Positions 19,574 through 31,300 of a DNA stretch of 64,000 bases are shown here, in pieces. The notes below the pieces were generated by a model that was given only the letters and a program-made list of their open reading frames with translations, had not been told where the DNA came from and did no database searches. Every line of letters begins with the position of its first letter. Position 1 is the stretch's first letter. The position numbers and the translations under genes were made by a program. The stretch comes from Nematostella vectensis (Eukaryota; Cnidaria; Anthozoa; Actiniaria; Edwardsiidae), in assembly GCF_932526225.1 (NCBI RefSeq), contig NC_064042.1, positions 15,802,751 through 15,866,750 of the forward strand, given 5' to 3'.

Positions 19574-21290
19574 AACCTGTTGCACCCGAGTCAGTGGCGC
19601 TACGTCGAGAGTGCAAAGAATCCCGCTGACCAGGCTACACGCGGTCTACGACCAAACGCCCTTAAAGATTCAAAGTGGATCAATGGTCCCGCATTTCTGC
19701 GTGAAGCTAAGTGCAGGGATCCCAACGCTAAGTCCGGACGATCCTAACGTGAGGAAACCCGTCGTCTCTGCAAAGAAGACAGTCAGCCAGAGCCCAATAG
19801 CAGCAACCCTCGAGTGCTACATGTTCGAGCGCTTCTCAAGCCTCAAGGCTCTACAGAGAGCAATAGCAAATATTATCGTGAATGTCAGAGATTTCAAACA
19901 AAGAAGAGGCAAACCGACGCAAGCAGCTAAACTCTCTACAGTGTCAAGAAACCTTCCTAGAAAACCAACACTAGACGAACTGAATCAAGCCACAAACGTC
20001 ATAACAAGGGCAACTCTAGCAAAGGCGTTCGAAGCGGAGATGACAAGAGAAGAGATCGCCAAGACTCTGCACCAGAATGACCACTCATCGACAACGCGCG
20101 AGTGTAGCGTCCAGAAGAAGAAAAGGCTCAAGGGGACACATCCCTACAACCTGGATCCGTTTGTCGACGCCGACGGTCTGCTTCGCGTTGGTGGGCGGTT
20201 GCGACGATCAGAATTTTCATATGGAGAGAAGCACCTCGTGCTACTGCCCAACAACGATCACGTGTAACGGCTAGTCGTGCGTAATTACCACGAGGTCGTA
20301 CACCATCAAGGTCGTCAGCTAACCCATTGCGCGGTCCGAATGGCCGGGTATTGGATACTTGGAGGGCATCGTCTCGTGGCAAGGGAACTCAGTGAATGCA
20401 TCGCGTGTAAAAAGCTCAGGGGGAAACCAGAGAAACAAGTCATGGCAGATCTTCCAGCAGATAGGGTCGAAATATCTCCACCATTTTTGAACGTAGGTTT
20501 CGACGTGTTTGGTCCGTGGTCAGTCGTACACGTAAAACGAGAGGAGGAGCTGCGAATTCGAAACGATGGGCCATGATCCTTATCTGCTTAAGTAGTCGCG
20601 CAATTCACATCGAGGTGCTGCAGACCATGAATAAAGACAGTTTTATCTGCGCGCTGAGGCTCTTTCTAGCCATACGCGGACCAGTATTGTTGCTGCGATG
20701 CGACAGGGAAACGAATTTTGTTGGAGGTAATTCAGAGCTGAAGAACGCAGCAAGCGAGATAAATCACGAGAAAATCGAGTTTCTCAAGGACAAGGGCTGC
20801 GAATGGAAATTCAACCCCCCTTATGCCTCACACTTCGGAGGAGCCTGGGAGCGGCAGATAGGAATCGTGCTTCGGGTTCTGGACGCGATGCTAGCAGGAC
20901 TTGGCATCGCACAGCTTACGCACGAGCTCTTGACGACGCTGATGGCAGAAGTGACGGCAACAGTGAACTCCCGGCCTATAGATGCCATTCCGTCAGATAC
21001 GGATGATCCAATGCCGTTATCCCCTTCCACGCTTCTCACAATGAAGACACGCCCTTTAGCCCCTCCACCCGGACAGTTTCTCCCAGCGGATCTGTACGCT
21101 CGTCGCAGGTGGAAAAGAGCGCAGTTTCTCGCCGACCAGTTTTGGCTCAGATGGAGGCGAGAGTACCTGCAAAACCTGCAAGTAAGAAAGAAATGGAACA
21201 AACCTAGAAGGAACCTGAAGGAGGGAGACATCGTGCTGGTAAAAGACGAAGGAGAGCATCGCATTTATTGGATGATGAGGAGAGTCGCCA
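19574..21290 (+). pseudogene. BEL/Pao integrase, broken
   Basis: After a stop at 19571 the frame resumes at 19611-20267. The N-terminal HHCC finger lies at 20287-20415 (YHEVVHHQG and CIACKK). The DDE core is visible: Asp in VGFDVFGPW (codon 20502), Asp in LRCDRETNF (20702) and Glu in GGAWERQIG (20849). A frameshift near 20520-20570 separates the first Asp from the rest. The C-terminal tail (RRWKRAQFLADQFWLRW ... LKEGDIVLV) runs almost into the 3' LTR. Confidence 0.88.
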
Positions 21291-21292
21291 GG

Positions 21293-21590
21293 GCGCTTTT
21301 GGTAGCACGGAGTTTGAAGCAGATCGGAGTTTTAAAGGAGTTCAAGTTATATTCAATCAGATCTTTAGGAGACACAACAGAGGTAAGTTACAATCTTTCA
21401 TTTAGCTTGATTTATTTATCTTAGTAATCTCAGTAGGAGTCTGTCTTAACAGTATTATTTGTATTTAGTTTTTACCATCAAGTGAGGTGATCTTAACAAT
21501 AAAGTTAAATATCATTTTACACTGGTTAAACTGCCTGGATTTTGGAGATTCCACATTCCCGATGTCGGCAACCCCTCCAAGCCTGGTACA
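21293..21590 (+). repeat. BEL/Pao 3' LTR
   Basis: Near-identical to 16001-16297, ending GCCTGGTACA. It overlaps the 3' end of the integrase reading frame. Confidence 0.88.
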
Positions 21591-21926
21591 ACGCTCAATC
21601 TACATCATCTTTTGCATAGCGTTGCTCAGTCTCGCTGATGGTTCTTGAGATATACTTCAAAGGTTTCCAGTTACCGTCTACATCGGCTTAGGTTACACAA
21701 CACCTTGTCCATACGAGGATGCATCCGCAGAGACCTTGGTTTCCTTCATTGGGCATATATCGCTAGGACAGGGACTGCGCTTGGTGCATGCTTTATGTTA
21801 TCCAACCATCTTTGTTGTGGCTCACCCTATACCCATGCACTGTCCTTGTTCAGAAGATCACGCAGGGGCTTGGTCATATCTGCAAGATTGTAAACATACT
21901 TCCCCAAATGGTTAAGAAGATTGGTG
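21591..21926 (-). pseudogene. Ty3/gypsy pol fragment (RT thumb and RNase H), antisense
   Basis: On the minus strand from 21926 the translation gives NHLGKYVYNLADMTKPLRDL, LLNKDSAW, then GEPQQRW, PVLAIYA, VSADASSYGQG and, in another frame, an ISETEQRYA-like end. This is the classical Ty3/gypsy RT-to-RNase H junction. Stops and frameshifts show it is dead. It abuts the BEL 3' LTR, so the BEL element may have landed in or beside it. Confidence 0.8.
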
Positions 21927-21930
21927 GACT

Positions 21931-22542
21931 AGTATTATAATAGTAAAACCAATCACAATACTGGAAATCACCTATAAAAAAGAAAAAAATTAAAATCCTA
22001 ATTCCTTTATTTAATATTTATTTATTTTTTATTCTTTGAAAAAAAATGCACAAAATATTGTGGGAAAAATAATATTGAAAAAAAATGACAAACAGAAAAT
22101 ATTAATTGAAACATCCCGCACGAAATTTATTCACACGAAAAAATAATATAAAACTGATAAAAAAATCTGGACAGCCAAAAATTAACCGCATTGAAAATCA
22201 ACATTGAAAATCAACATTAAATATCCGAACACTAAAAAAAAATTTTAAAAAAAACATTAAAAATCAAAGGTAAATTTCATCAACATAGAAATTCGAAAAT
22301 TAAATTAAATTTCGCGTTTACGTGGCCCATCGTTATGATAACCAAGGGATCTGGTTTTGTATTTTGATTTTTTTTTTTGATTTTTTTTGTATTTTGTATT
22401 TTTTTGGTATTTTTTTTTTTCAAAGAATAAAAAATAAATAGAAAATAAATATTAAATAAAGGAATTAATATTTTAACTTGTTTTATTTTATATTTTTTTA
22501 GTTGATTTCCAGTATTGTGATTGGTTTTACTATTATAACACT
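21931..22542. mobile_element. Non-autonomous foldback/MITE element, about 612 bp
   Basis: Imperfect terminal inverted repeats of about 115-128 bp: the left begins AGTATTATAATAGTAAAACC and the right ends with its near complement GGTTTTACTATTATAACACT. Arms run 21931-22046 and 22415-22542. The centre is A+T-rich with no coding capacity. No clear target-site duplication. Confidence 0.85.
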
Positions 22543-22814
22543 GGGCCACCATATGGCCGTTAGCCGTAGCCGATGGAGTCCCCAGCCTTTCCGATTTTTA
22601 TACAGAGTAAGAGGTCAATTCGTGGCGGGCTTCAAACTCGCTCTGCTGACATTCTATCGGCAAAATTGAAATAAACAAGACTCAAACACAATATTAAATG
22701 GTCTAAAGTTTTATTTTTCACGATAAAGTCTTTTTTTCGCTAACAAATAAATTCCCCCATACATTCCTTTATAAACCACTGACAATAGCCTTGGGCTGCC
22801 TGTGGTATTACCAT
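22543..22814. other. Unassigned spacer
   Basis: No gene or repeat recognised. Confidence 0.4.
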
Positions 22815-22901
22815 GGGTACCAGAGTCTCGAGCTTCGTTTGTTTACTATACGCTGACTAAGGGCGCATAGTAAACAAACGAAGTTCGAGATTCTGGTACC
22901 C
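22815..22901. ncRNA. Long near-perfect hairpin, candidate small-RNA precursor or foldback
   Basis: Arms 22815-22853 and 22863-22901 (39 nt each) pair with three exceptions and a 9-nt loop. The arms start GGGTACCAGAGTCTCGAGCT. Two of the exceptions would be G-U pairs on the plus-strand RNA. Pairing continues weakly for several bases outside. The size fits a pre-miRNA-like hairpin, but a tiny inverted-repeat transposon is equally possible. Confidence 0.4.
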
Positions 22902-23194
22902 AGGGTATTCTGGTAACTACGCATTGCGATGACGTAGAACGGTAGGGTAGATACCTCGTGTAACAAAAAGGCTTGTGTAAGGTGGTAATGAGTACACTAA
23001 AAAAATATACAAACATTGACGATGGGCTTCCTGGGCATTGCGCAACTTTGCAGATTTCTAGGGACCACGAAAAAAAAAAAAAAAAAACAGTTGCGTTTTA
23101 TGAATGGGCTACCACAGGTATCACAGTAATCAGTGAATTACGACAAATAAATAAACAAATCCCTGAAAGTGAAGACGAGACAGAAATTGTTGTG
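22902..23194. other. Unassigned spacer with poly(A)
   Basis: Contains an 18-bp A run near 23071-23088. An open frame across it is lysine-rich and unremarkable. Confidence 0.4.
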
Positions 23195-23425
23195 AATTAC
23201 CATATTATAAAATGTTATGTAAATGATGAGCGGACGTTTTTAAAAAGGTCACATTCCTCAACGTGACGGAGCGTGAAACATGCAGTCTATGTATAACAGT
23301 CTATCTATAGAAGCCTAAAGATTGCCATGGCTATTAATTTACTCGCTCAACATCAAGTACCCAGCGATCAGCGAGTGATAATACGTCCATCGAGTCACTC
23401 TTCGAGCTGCTATTGCAGTGTGTTG
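23195..23425 (+). promoter_or_regulatory. Copy B promoter/5' leader, duplicated with copy C
   Basis: Aligns with 60862-61087: shared TTTTTAAAAAGGTCACATTC-like block, AACAGTCTATCTATAGAAGCC, ATGGCTATT.ATTTACTCGC, CAGCGAGTGATAA and CGAGCTGCTATTGCAG. Conservation just upstream of both signal-peptide ATGs suggests promoter and 5' UTR, though no core promoter element is certain. Confidence 0.6.
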
Positions 23426-23477
23426 ATGATCAAACTCGCTGTTTTGTCGCTTGTGCTTCTGCTACTTCCGCATCAAG
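23426..23477 (+). CDS. Receptor copy B: orphan signal-peptide exon
   Basis: ATG 23426 opens MIKLAVLSLVLLLLPHQ, a classic signal peptide core, and ends in phase 1 at the donor CATCAAG|GTAATC, exactly as in copy C. No V-like exon follows before the satellite array at 25353, so this is a 5' fragment or an exon that would have to splice across more than 39 kb. Functionality is doubtful. Confidence 0.75.
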
Positions 23478-23705
23478 GTAATCGTACACAAATCGTGTGA
23501 TTGTGTTTTGCGCAGGGCTTTAACTCGGATCCCATTTATCCAGTATTCCCGAGTATTTGCTTAATACGAATAGATGATATAGTCCTTGAGTATGAATGAG
23601 AATTTCTTACGATCTAATGTTAAAACGGCAAACGATGTTGACTTGTAAGCAACATTATTACCCATGTAACATCTTCCACTTTTATTGTGAGCTTTTTCAA
23701 GTACT
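23478..23705 (+). other. Copy B intron 1, 5' part
   Basis: From 23567 it matches the gene A remnant at 3566 closely. Similarity ends near 23705, just before a block of repeated GGACCCGAAATGATCC-like words. Confidence 0.75.
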
Positions 23706-23815
23706 GTACAGGACCCGAAATGATCCCAGGACCCGAAATGATCCCCAAAAGTACCCCAACTGTTCCTCGGACCCGAAACGATACCGAGGAGTCCCCGAAA
23801 TCAACCCCAAGGAAT
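23706..23815. repeat. Imperfect repeats of GGACCCGAAATGATCC
   Basis: Three to five diverged copies of a short GACCCGAAA(T/C)GAT(C/A)CC word. They lie exactly where similarity between receptor copies stops. Confidence 0.6.
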
Positions 23816-24837
23816 TGCGGTAATGGACAAAGGGAAAGCAGTAGAAATACTTGCAATTCTTGAAGCATAATAAAGGGTTAACAGCGACTCGATTTCTAAA
23901 CATTGTGACTTAAAAATATTGCCCGGCGTTAAACCCATAAACAGAGTCCAAAACAAATACACAATTTTAAATTGCTACTGAAAGGAATACATCATAAACA
24001 CAGTACAGCTTTCCTCAGATCAACCAAACTTTTGACCTTCCATCACACTCTTAACATTTTGCGGTTCCGACACATGACTCTGACACTATAAATCTCATTT
24101 CCGGTGAACATCACCCCTAACAATTAATATTCATGTGACAACCAAAAATGTATTTCACCACGAAATCCTTGTTCACACGAGCGAATATTTACCGACACAT
24201 TTTAGGCAGCCGGTTTGGCCGAGAAGATGGAATGACAAAAGCACACTGAGTAATACACTCGAACAACCCTTCTACTACCGATGCAAAATATTAAGAGGAT
24301 GTGGCTTTTGTTGGAAGCAATATTATGTGAGTTTTGAATTTCCTCACGTAGTCGTGCGTTCACCCCGGCATGATCTCATGATATGATAGGTCTTTCATTC
24401 ACCGGAAACAAAGATGCCAAAAAATAACTTTAAAACATTTCGCTTCCTATGAAAAGCAGCATGTCCTATCTGTAAAGACTTTATTTTATGGCTTGTTATG
24501 TAAAAATGATTTTTATGCTTTTCTCTCTCGCAATTAAAAGGTAAAATGCTGCTTTTCCTGAAGCTAGTTTACTGGGCCCAACCCCGATCAATGTAGACCA
24601 CACCATTGTATGGACTTAATTGGCTATGGGCCACGCCCAAAGCCGTATTTAATATAATTATTTTTTCACTTTATATTTACAATATTTTTCAATTATCTTA
24701 GCCCAGTAAAGGTGAGGGCAACAAAACGCCAAAAGCATCACAAACATGATGCTAGCCCCACCCAAAGGAAAAACAGCACATACTTAGAAAAAAACAACCT
24801 TATTTATAACTATAATCCAACTGTTATTGACAAATCA
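23816..24837. other. Unassigned stretch
   Basis: A+T-rich. One 83-codon frame at 24135 has no recognised domain. No V-like exon of the receptor family was found here. Confidence 0.45.
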
Positions 24838-25060
24838 TTGGCTCTGAAATAGAGAACCCCGCTGCCCTTGCTAGACAAGGCCCCACTTCAGAGCCAAGAA
24901 TGAATGGCAACTGCCCTTGCAAGTTGCGTAAAAAGTATGCAGCATTAAACCTGCCGCCTTTGCTAGCCAGATACCAAGTTGAAAGTGTTAATGTACTCTT
25001 GACCCTGAAATGCTATCTCCGCTGCCCTTGCGAGACAAAGAATCAGTTCAGGGCCAAGAG
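24838..25060. ncRNA. Cluster of related small hairpins, possible structured RNA or foldback relic
   Basis: Hairpin 1: TTGGCTCTGAA (24838-24848) with TTCAGAGCCAA (24887-24897). Hairpin 2: CTCTTGACCCTGAA (24996-25009) with TTCAGGGCCAAGAG (25047-25060). Each encloses CCGCTGCCCTTGC followed by AGACAA. A third, smaller hairpin at 24907-24927 (GCAACT/AGTTGC) and a partial copy at 24951-24967 carry the same TGCC-CTTGC-type word. Stem base changes between hairpins 1 and 2 are compensatory. Confidence 0.35.
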
Positions 25061-25352
25061 TGAAGGACAACACCCCCTGCAATTCGAACAGAGAATGATA
25101 ATACAAGGTCAACTTACCTCCGAATATGGTGGCACACTCAAAAAACACTTCTGTTCTCATCGAGTTACAGAAGCCAAGTGATCCTTGCTAAGCGGTCACG
25201 TGTATGAGATAATGCACAATTAATTGACCCCCCTCTTTGTCCTCCTAACAACAGACATGCTGCTGACACGCGACCACAAACAATATTACATAACATACAT
25301 GCTACTAAACAGTGCTCGAAATAAAGCATAAAAATTCTATTTGCAAACAAAT
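25061..25352. other. Spacer before satellite array
   Basis: No gene recognised; contains ordinary unique-looking sequence up to the first partial satellite monomer. Confidence 0.45.
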
Positions 25353-28300
25353 ATTTCCTTTTAATTCAATCCAATTTTCACGAGTGGTATTCTGTTTATT
25401 TCTTGCTGAAAATTGATGCTATGTCAATGTAATTATTGTCGATGAAAGATCTTACTAAGACCCTTTATCTGTATGAGTTTGGTTTGATTCGGATCAATTG
25501 CTATCGAATTAAAGCCAATTTTCACGAGTGGTATTCTGTTAATTTCTTCCTGGAAATTGGTGTGATCTCAATGAAATTAATTTGGATGAAATACCTAACT
25601 AAGACCCTTTATCTTTATGAGTTTGGTTTGATTCGGATCAATTGCTATTGAATTAAAGAAAATTGTCACGAGTGGTATTCTGTTTATTTCTTGCTAGAAA
25701 TTGATGAGATGTCAATGTAATTAAAGTCGATAAAAGATCTTACTAAGACCCTTAATCTGTATGAGTTTGGTTTAATTCGGATCAAATGCTATCGAATTAA
25801 AGCCAATTGTCACGAGTGGTAGTCTGTTAATTTCTTCCTTTAAATTGGTGCGATCTCAATGTAATTAATGTGGATAAAAGATCTTACTAAGACCCTTCAA
25901 CTCTATGAGTTTTGTTTGATTCGGATCAATTGCTATTGAATTAAAGACAATTGTCACGAGTGGTATTCTGTTAATTATTTCCAGGAAAATGGTGCGACCT
26001 CAATGTAATTAACATGGTAGAGAGATCTTACTAAGACCCTTCATCTCTATGAGTTTTGTTTGATTCGGATTAATTGCTATTAAATTGAAGCCAATTGTCA
26101 CGAGTGGTATTCTGTTAATTATTTCCAGGAAAAAGGTGCGATCTCAATGTATTTAACAAGGATGAGAGGCCTTACTAAGACCCTTCATCTGTATGAGTTT
26201 GGTTTGATTCGGATCAATTGCTATCGAATTAAAGCCAAATGTCACGAGTGGTATTCTGTTTATTTCTTTCTTGAAATTGGTGCGATGTCAATGTAATTAA
26301 TGTCGATGAAAGATCTTACTAAGACCCTTTATCTTTATGAGTTGAGTTTGATTCGGATCAATTGCTATTGAATTAAAGCCAATTGTCACGACTGGTATTC
26401 TGTTTATTTCTTGCTGGAAATTGGCGCGATGTCAATGTAATTAATGTCGATGAAAGATCTTACTAAGATCCTTTATTTTTATGAGTTTAGTTTGATTCGG
26501 ATCAATTGCTATTAAATTAAAGCCAATTGTCACGACTGGTATTCTGTTTATTTTTTGCTGGAAATTGGTGCGATGTCAATGTAATTAATGTCGATGAAAG
26601 ATCTTACTAAGACCCTTCATCTATATGAGTTTGGTTTGATTCAGATCAGTTGCTATCGAATTAAAGCCAATTGTCACGAGTGGTTTTCTGTTAATTTCTT
26701 CCTGGAAATTAGTGCCATCTCAATGTAATTAATGTGGATGAAAGATCTTATCAAGGCCCATCATCTGTATGAGTTTAGTTTGATTCGGATCAATTGCTAT
26801 TAAATTAAAGCCAATTGTCACGAGTGGTATTCTGTTTATTTCTTGCTAGAAATTGATGAGATGTCAATGTAATTAAAGTCGATGAAAGATCTTACTAAGA
26901 CCCTTAATCTGTATGAGTTTGGTTTAATTTGGATCAAATGCTATCGAATTAAAGCCAATTGTCACGAGTGGTATTCTGTTAATTATTTCCAGGAAAATGG
27001 TGCGATCTCAATGTAATTAACATGGATTAGAGATCTTACTAAGAAGACCTTTCATCTGTATGAATTTGGTTTGATTCGGATTAATTGCTATCGAATTAAA
27101 GCCAATTGTCACAAGTGGTTTTCTGTTAATTTCTTCCTGGAAATTGGTGCGAGGTCAATGTAAATAACATGGATGAGAAACCTTACTTAGACCCTTCATC
27201 TGTATGAGTTTAGTTTGATACGGATCAATTGCTATTAAATTAAAGAAAATTGTCACGAGTGGTATTCTGTTTATTTCTTGCTAGAAATTGATGAGATGTC
27301 AATGTAATTAAAGTCGATGAAAGATCTTACTAAGACCCTTCATCTCTATGAGTTTTGTTTGATTCGGATTAATTGCTATCGAATTAAAGCCAAATGTCAC
27401 GAGTGGTATTCTGTTAATTATTTCCAGGAAAATGGTGCGATCTCAATGTAATTAACATGGATTAGAGATCTTACTAAGAAGACCTTTCATCTGTATGAAT
27501 TTGGTTTGATTCGGATCAATTGCTATTGAATTAAAGCCAATTGTCACGAGTGGTATTCTGTTTATTTATTGCTGGAAATTGGTGCGATTTCAATGTAATT
27601 AACATTGATGAAAGATCTTACTAAGACCCTTCATCTGTATGAGTTTAGTTTGATACGGATCAATTGCTATTAAATTAAAGAAAATTGTCACGAGTGGTAT
27701 TCTGTTTATTTCTTGCTAGAAATTGATGAGATGTCAATGTAATTAAAGTCGATGAAAGATCTTACTAAGACCCTTAATCTGTATGAGTTTGGTTTAATTT
27801 GGATCAAATGCTATCGAATTAAAGCCAATTGTCACGAGTGGTATTCTGTTAATTATTTCCAGGAAAATGGTGCGATCTCAATGTAATTAACATGGATTAG
27901 AGATCTTACTAAGAAGACCTTTCATCTGTATGAATTTGGTTTGATTCGGATTAATTGCTATCGAATTAAAGCCAATTGTCACAAGTGGTTTTCTGTTAAT
28001 TTCTTCCTGGAAATTGGTGCGAGGTCAATGTAAATAACATGGATGAGAAACCTTACTTAGACCCTTCATCTGTATGAGTTTAGTTTGATACGGATCAATT
28101 GCTATTAAATTAAAGAAAATTGTCACGAATGGTATTCTGTTTATTTCTTGCTAGAAATTGATGAGATGTCAATGTAATTAAAGTCGATGAAAGATCTTAC
28201 TAAGACCCTTAATCTGTATGAGTTTGGTTTAATTCGGATCAAATGCTATCGAATTAAAGCCAATTGTCACGAGTGGTATTCTGTTAATTTCTTCCTTTAA

Positions 28301-31300
28301 ATTGGTGCGATCTCAATGTAATTAATGTGGATAAAAGATCTTACTAAGACCCTTCAACTCTATGAGTTTTGTTTGATTCGGATCAATTGCTATTGAATTA
28401 AAGACAATTGTCACGAGTGGTATTCTGTTAATTATTTTCAGGAAAATGGTGCGACCTCAATGTAATTAACATGGTAGAGAGATCTTACTAAGACCCTTCA
28501 TCTCTATGAGTTTTGTTTGATTCGGATAAATAGCTTTTTAATTAAATCCAATTTTCACGAGTGGTATTCTGTTAATTATTTCTAGGAAAAAGGTGCGATC
28601 TCAATGTATTTAACAAGGATGAGAGGCCTTACTAAGACCCTTCATCTGTATGAGTTTGGTTTGATTCGAATCAATTGCTATCGAATTAAAGCCAAATGTC
28701 ACGAGTGGTATTCTGTTTACTTCTTGCTTGAAATTGGTGCGATGTCAATGTAATTAATGTCGATGAAAGATCTTACTAAGACCCTTTATCTTTATGAGTT
28801 GAGTTTGATTCGGATCAATTGCTATTGAATTAAAGCCAATTGTCACGACTGGTATTCTGTTTATTTCTTGCTGGAAATTGGCGCGGTGTCAATGTAATTA
28901 ATGTCGATGAAAGATCTTACTAAGATCCTTTATTTTTATGAGTTTAGTTTGATTCGGATCAATTGCTATTAAATTAAAGCCAATTGTCACGACTGGTATT
29001 CTGTTTATTTTTTGCTGGAAATTGGTGCGATGTCAATGTAATTAATGTCGATGAAAGATCTTACTAAGACCCTTCATCTATATGAGTTTGGTTTGATTCA
29101 GATCAGTTGCTATCGAATTAAAGCCAATTGTCACGAGTGGTTTTCTGTTAATTTCTTCCTGGAAATTAGTGCGATCTCAATGTAATTAATGTGGATGAAA
29201 GATCTTATCAAGGCCCTTCATCTGTAAGAGTTTGGTTTGATTCGCATCAATTGCTATCGAATTAAAGTCAATTGTCACCAATGGTAATCTGTTAAATACT
29301 TTATGGAAATTGGTGCGATCTCAATGTTATCAATGTGGATAAAAGATCTTACTAAGACCCTTCATCTCTATGAGTTTTGTTTGATTCGGATTAATTGCTA
29401 TCGAATTAAAGCCAAATGTCACGAGTGGTGTTCTGTTAATTATTTCCAGGAAAATGGTGCGATCTCAATGTAATTAACATGGATTAGAGATCTTACTAAG
29501 AAGACCTTTCATCTGTATGAATTTGGTTTGATTCGGATCAATTGCTATTGAATTAAAGCCAATTGTCACGAGTGGTATTCTGTTTATTTCTTGCTGGAAA
29601 TTGGTGCGATTTCAATGTAATTAACATTGATGAAAGATCTTACTAAGACCCTTCATCTGTATGAGTTTAGTTTGATACGGATCAATTGCTATTAAATTAA
29701 AGAAAATTGTCACGAGTGGTATTCTGTTTATTTCTTGCTAGAAATTGATGAGATGTCAATGTAATTAAAGTCGATGAAAGATCTTACTAAGACCCTTAAT
29801 CTGTATGAGTTTGGTTTAATTTGGATCAAATGCTATCGAATTAAAGCCAATTGTCACGAGTGGTATTCTGTTAATTTCTTCCTTTAAATTGGTGCGATCT
29901 CAATGTAATTAATGTGGATAAAAGATCTTACTAAGACCCTTCAACTCTATGAGTTTTGTTTGATTCGGATCAATTGCTATTGAATTAAAGACAATTGTCA
30001 CGAGTGGTATTCTGTTAATTATTTCCAGGAAAATGGTGCGACCTCAATGTAATTAACATGGATTAGAGATCTTACTAAGAAGACCCTTCATCTGATAGGT
30101 TTGATTCGGATAAATAGCTTTTTAATTAAATCCAATTTTCACGAGTGGTATTCTGCTTATTTCTTGCTGAAAATTGATGCGATGTCAATGTAATTATTGT
30201 CGATGAAAGATCTTACTAAGACCCTTAATCTGTATGAGTTTGGTTTAATTTGGATCAAATGCTATCGAATTAAAGCCAATTGTCACGAGTGGTATTCTGT
30301 TAATTTCTTCCTTTAAATTGGTGCGATCTCAATGTAATTAATGTGGATAAAAGATCTTACTAAGACCCTTCAACTCTATGAGTTTTGTTTGATTCGGATC
30401 AATTGCTATTGAATTAAAGACAATTGTCACGAGTGGTATTCTGTTAATTATTTCCAGGAAAATGGTGCGATCTCAATGTAATTAACATGGATTAGAGATC
30501 TTACTAAGAAGACCTTTCATCTGTATGAATTTGGTTTGATTCGGATCAATTGCTATTGAATTAAAGCCAATTGTCACGAGTGGTATTCTGTTTATTTCTT
30601 GCTGGAAATTGGTGCGATTTCAATGTAATTAACATTGATGAAAGATCTTACTAAGACCCTTCATCGGTATGAGTTTAGTTTGATACGGATCAATTGCTAT
30701 TAAATTAAAGAAAATTGTCACGAGTGGTATTCTGTTTATTTCTTGCTAGAAATTGATGAGATGTCAATGTAATTAAAGTCGATGAAAGATCTTACTAAGA
30801 CCCTTAATCTGTATGAGTTTGGTTTAATTTGGATCAAATGCTATCGAATTAAAGCCAATTGTCACGAGTGGTATTCTGTTAATTTCTTCCTTTAAATTGG
30901 TGCGATCTCAATGTAATTAATGTGGATAAAAGATCTTACTAAGACCCTTCAATTCTATGAGTTTTGTTTGATTCGGATCAATTGCTATTGAATTAAAGAC
31001 AATTGTCACGAGTGGTATTCTGTTAATTATTTCCAGGAAAATGGTGCGACCTCAATGTAATTAACATGGATTAGAGATCTTACTAAGAAGACCCTTCATC
31101 TGATAGGTTTGATTCGGATAAATAGCTTTTTAATTAAATCCAATTTTCACGAGTGGTATTCTGCTTATTTCTTGCTGAAAATTGATGCGATGTCAATGTA
31201 ATTATTGTCGATGAAAGATCTTACTAAGACCCTTTATCTGTATGAGTTTGGTTTGATTCGGATCAATTGCTATCGAATTAAAGCCAATTTTCACGAGTGG

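Larger units (their letters stand above)
16001..21590 (+). mobile_element. Decayed BEL/Pao-type LTR retrotransposon
   Basis: About 5.6 kb, bounded by two roughly 297-bp direct LTRs. Gag zinc knuckle, aspartic protease, reverse transcriptase, RNase H and integrase appear in that order on the plus strand, the BEL/Pao pol order. The protease-RT linker (LLGRDAPELL...GAPWAQKLSIGWTV) and the YPVDD-less YVDD reverse transcriptase are BEL-like. Many stops and frameshifts in gag and pol show it cannot make its proteins. The LTRs differ at about a dozen sites by eye, indicating an old insertion. No convincing target-site duplication is seen. Confidence 0.9.

Noticed and set aside
20821-21264. Minus-strand ORF opposite the integrase
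   Set aside because: Overlaps the conserved DDE core on the plus strand and has no family resemblance.
22280-22552. Lysine/asparagine-rich minus-strand ORF
   Set aside because: Lies in the A+T-rich arm and centre of the foldback element.
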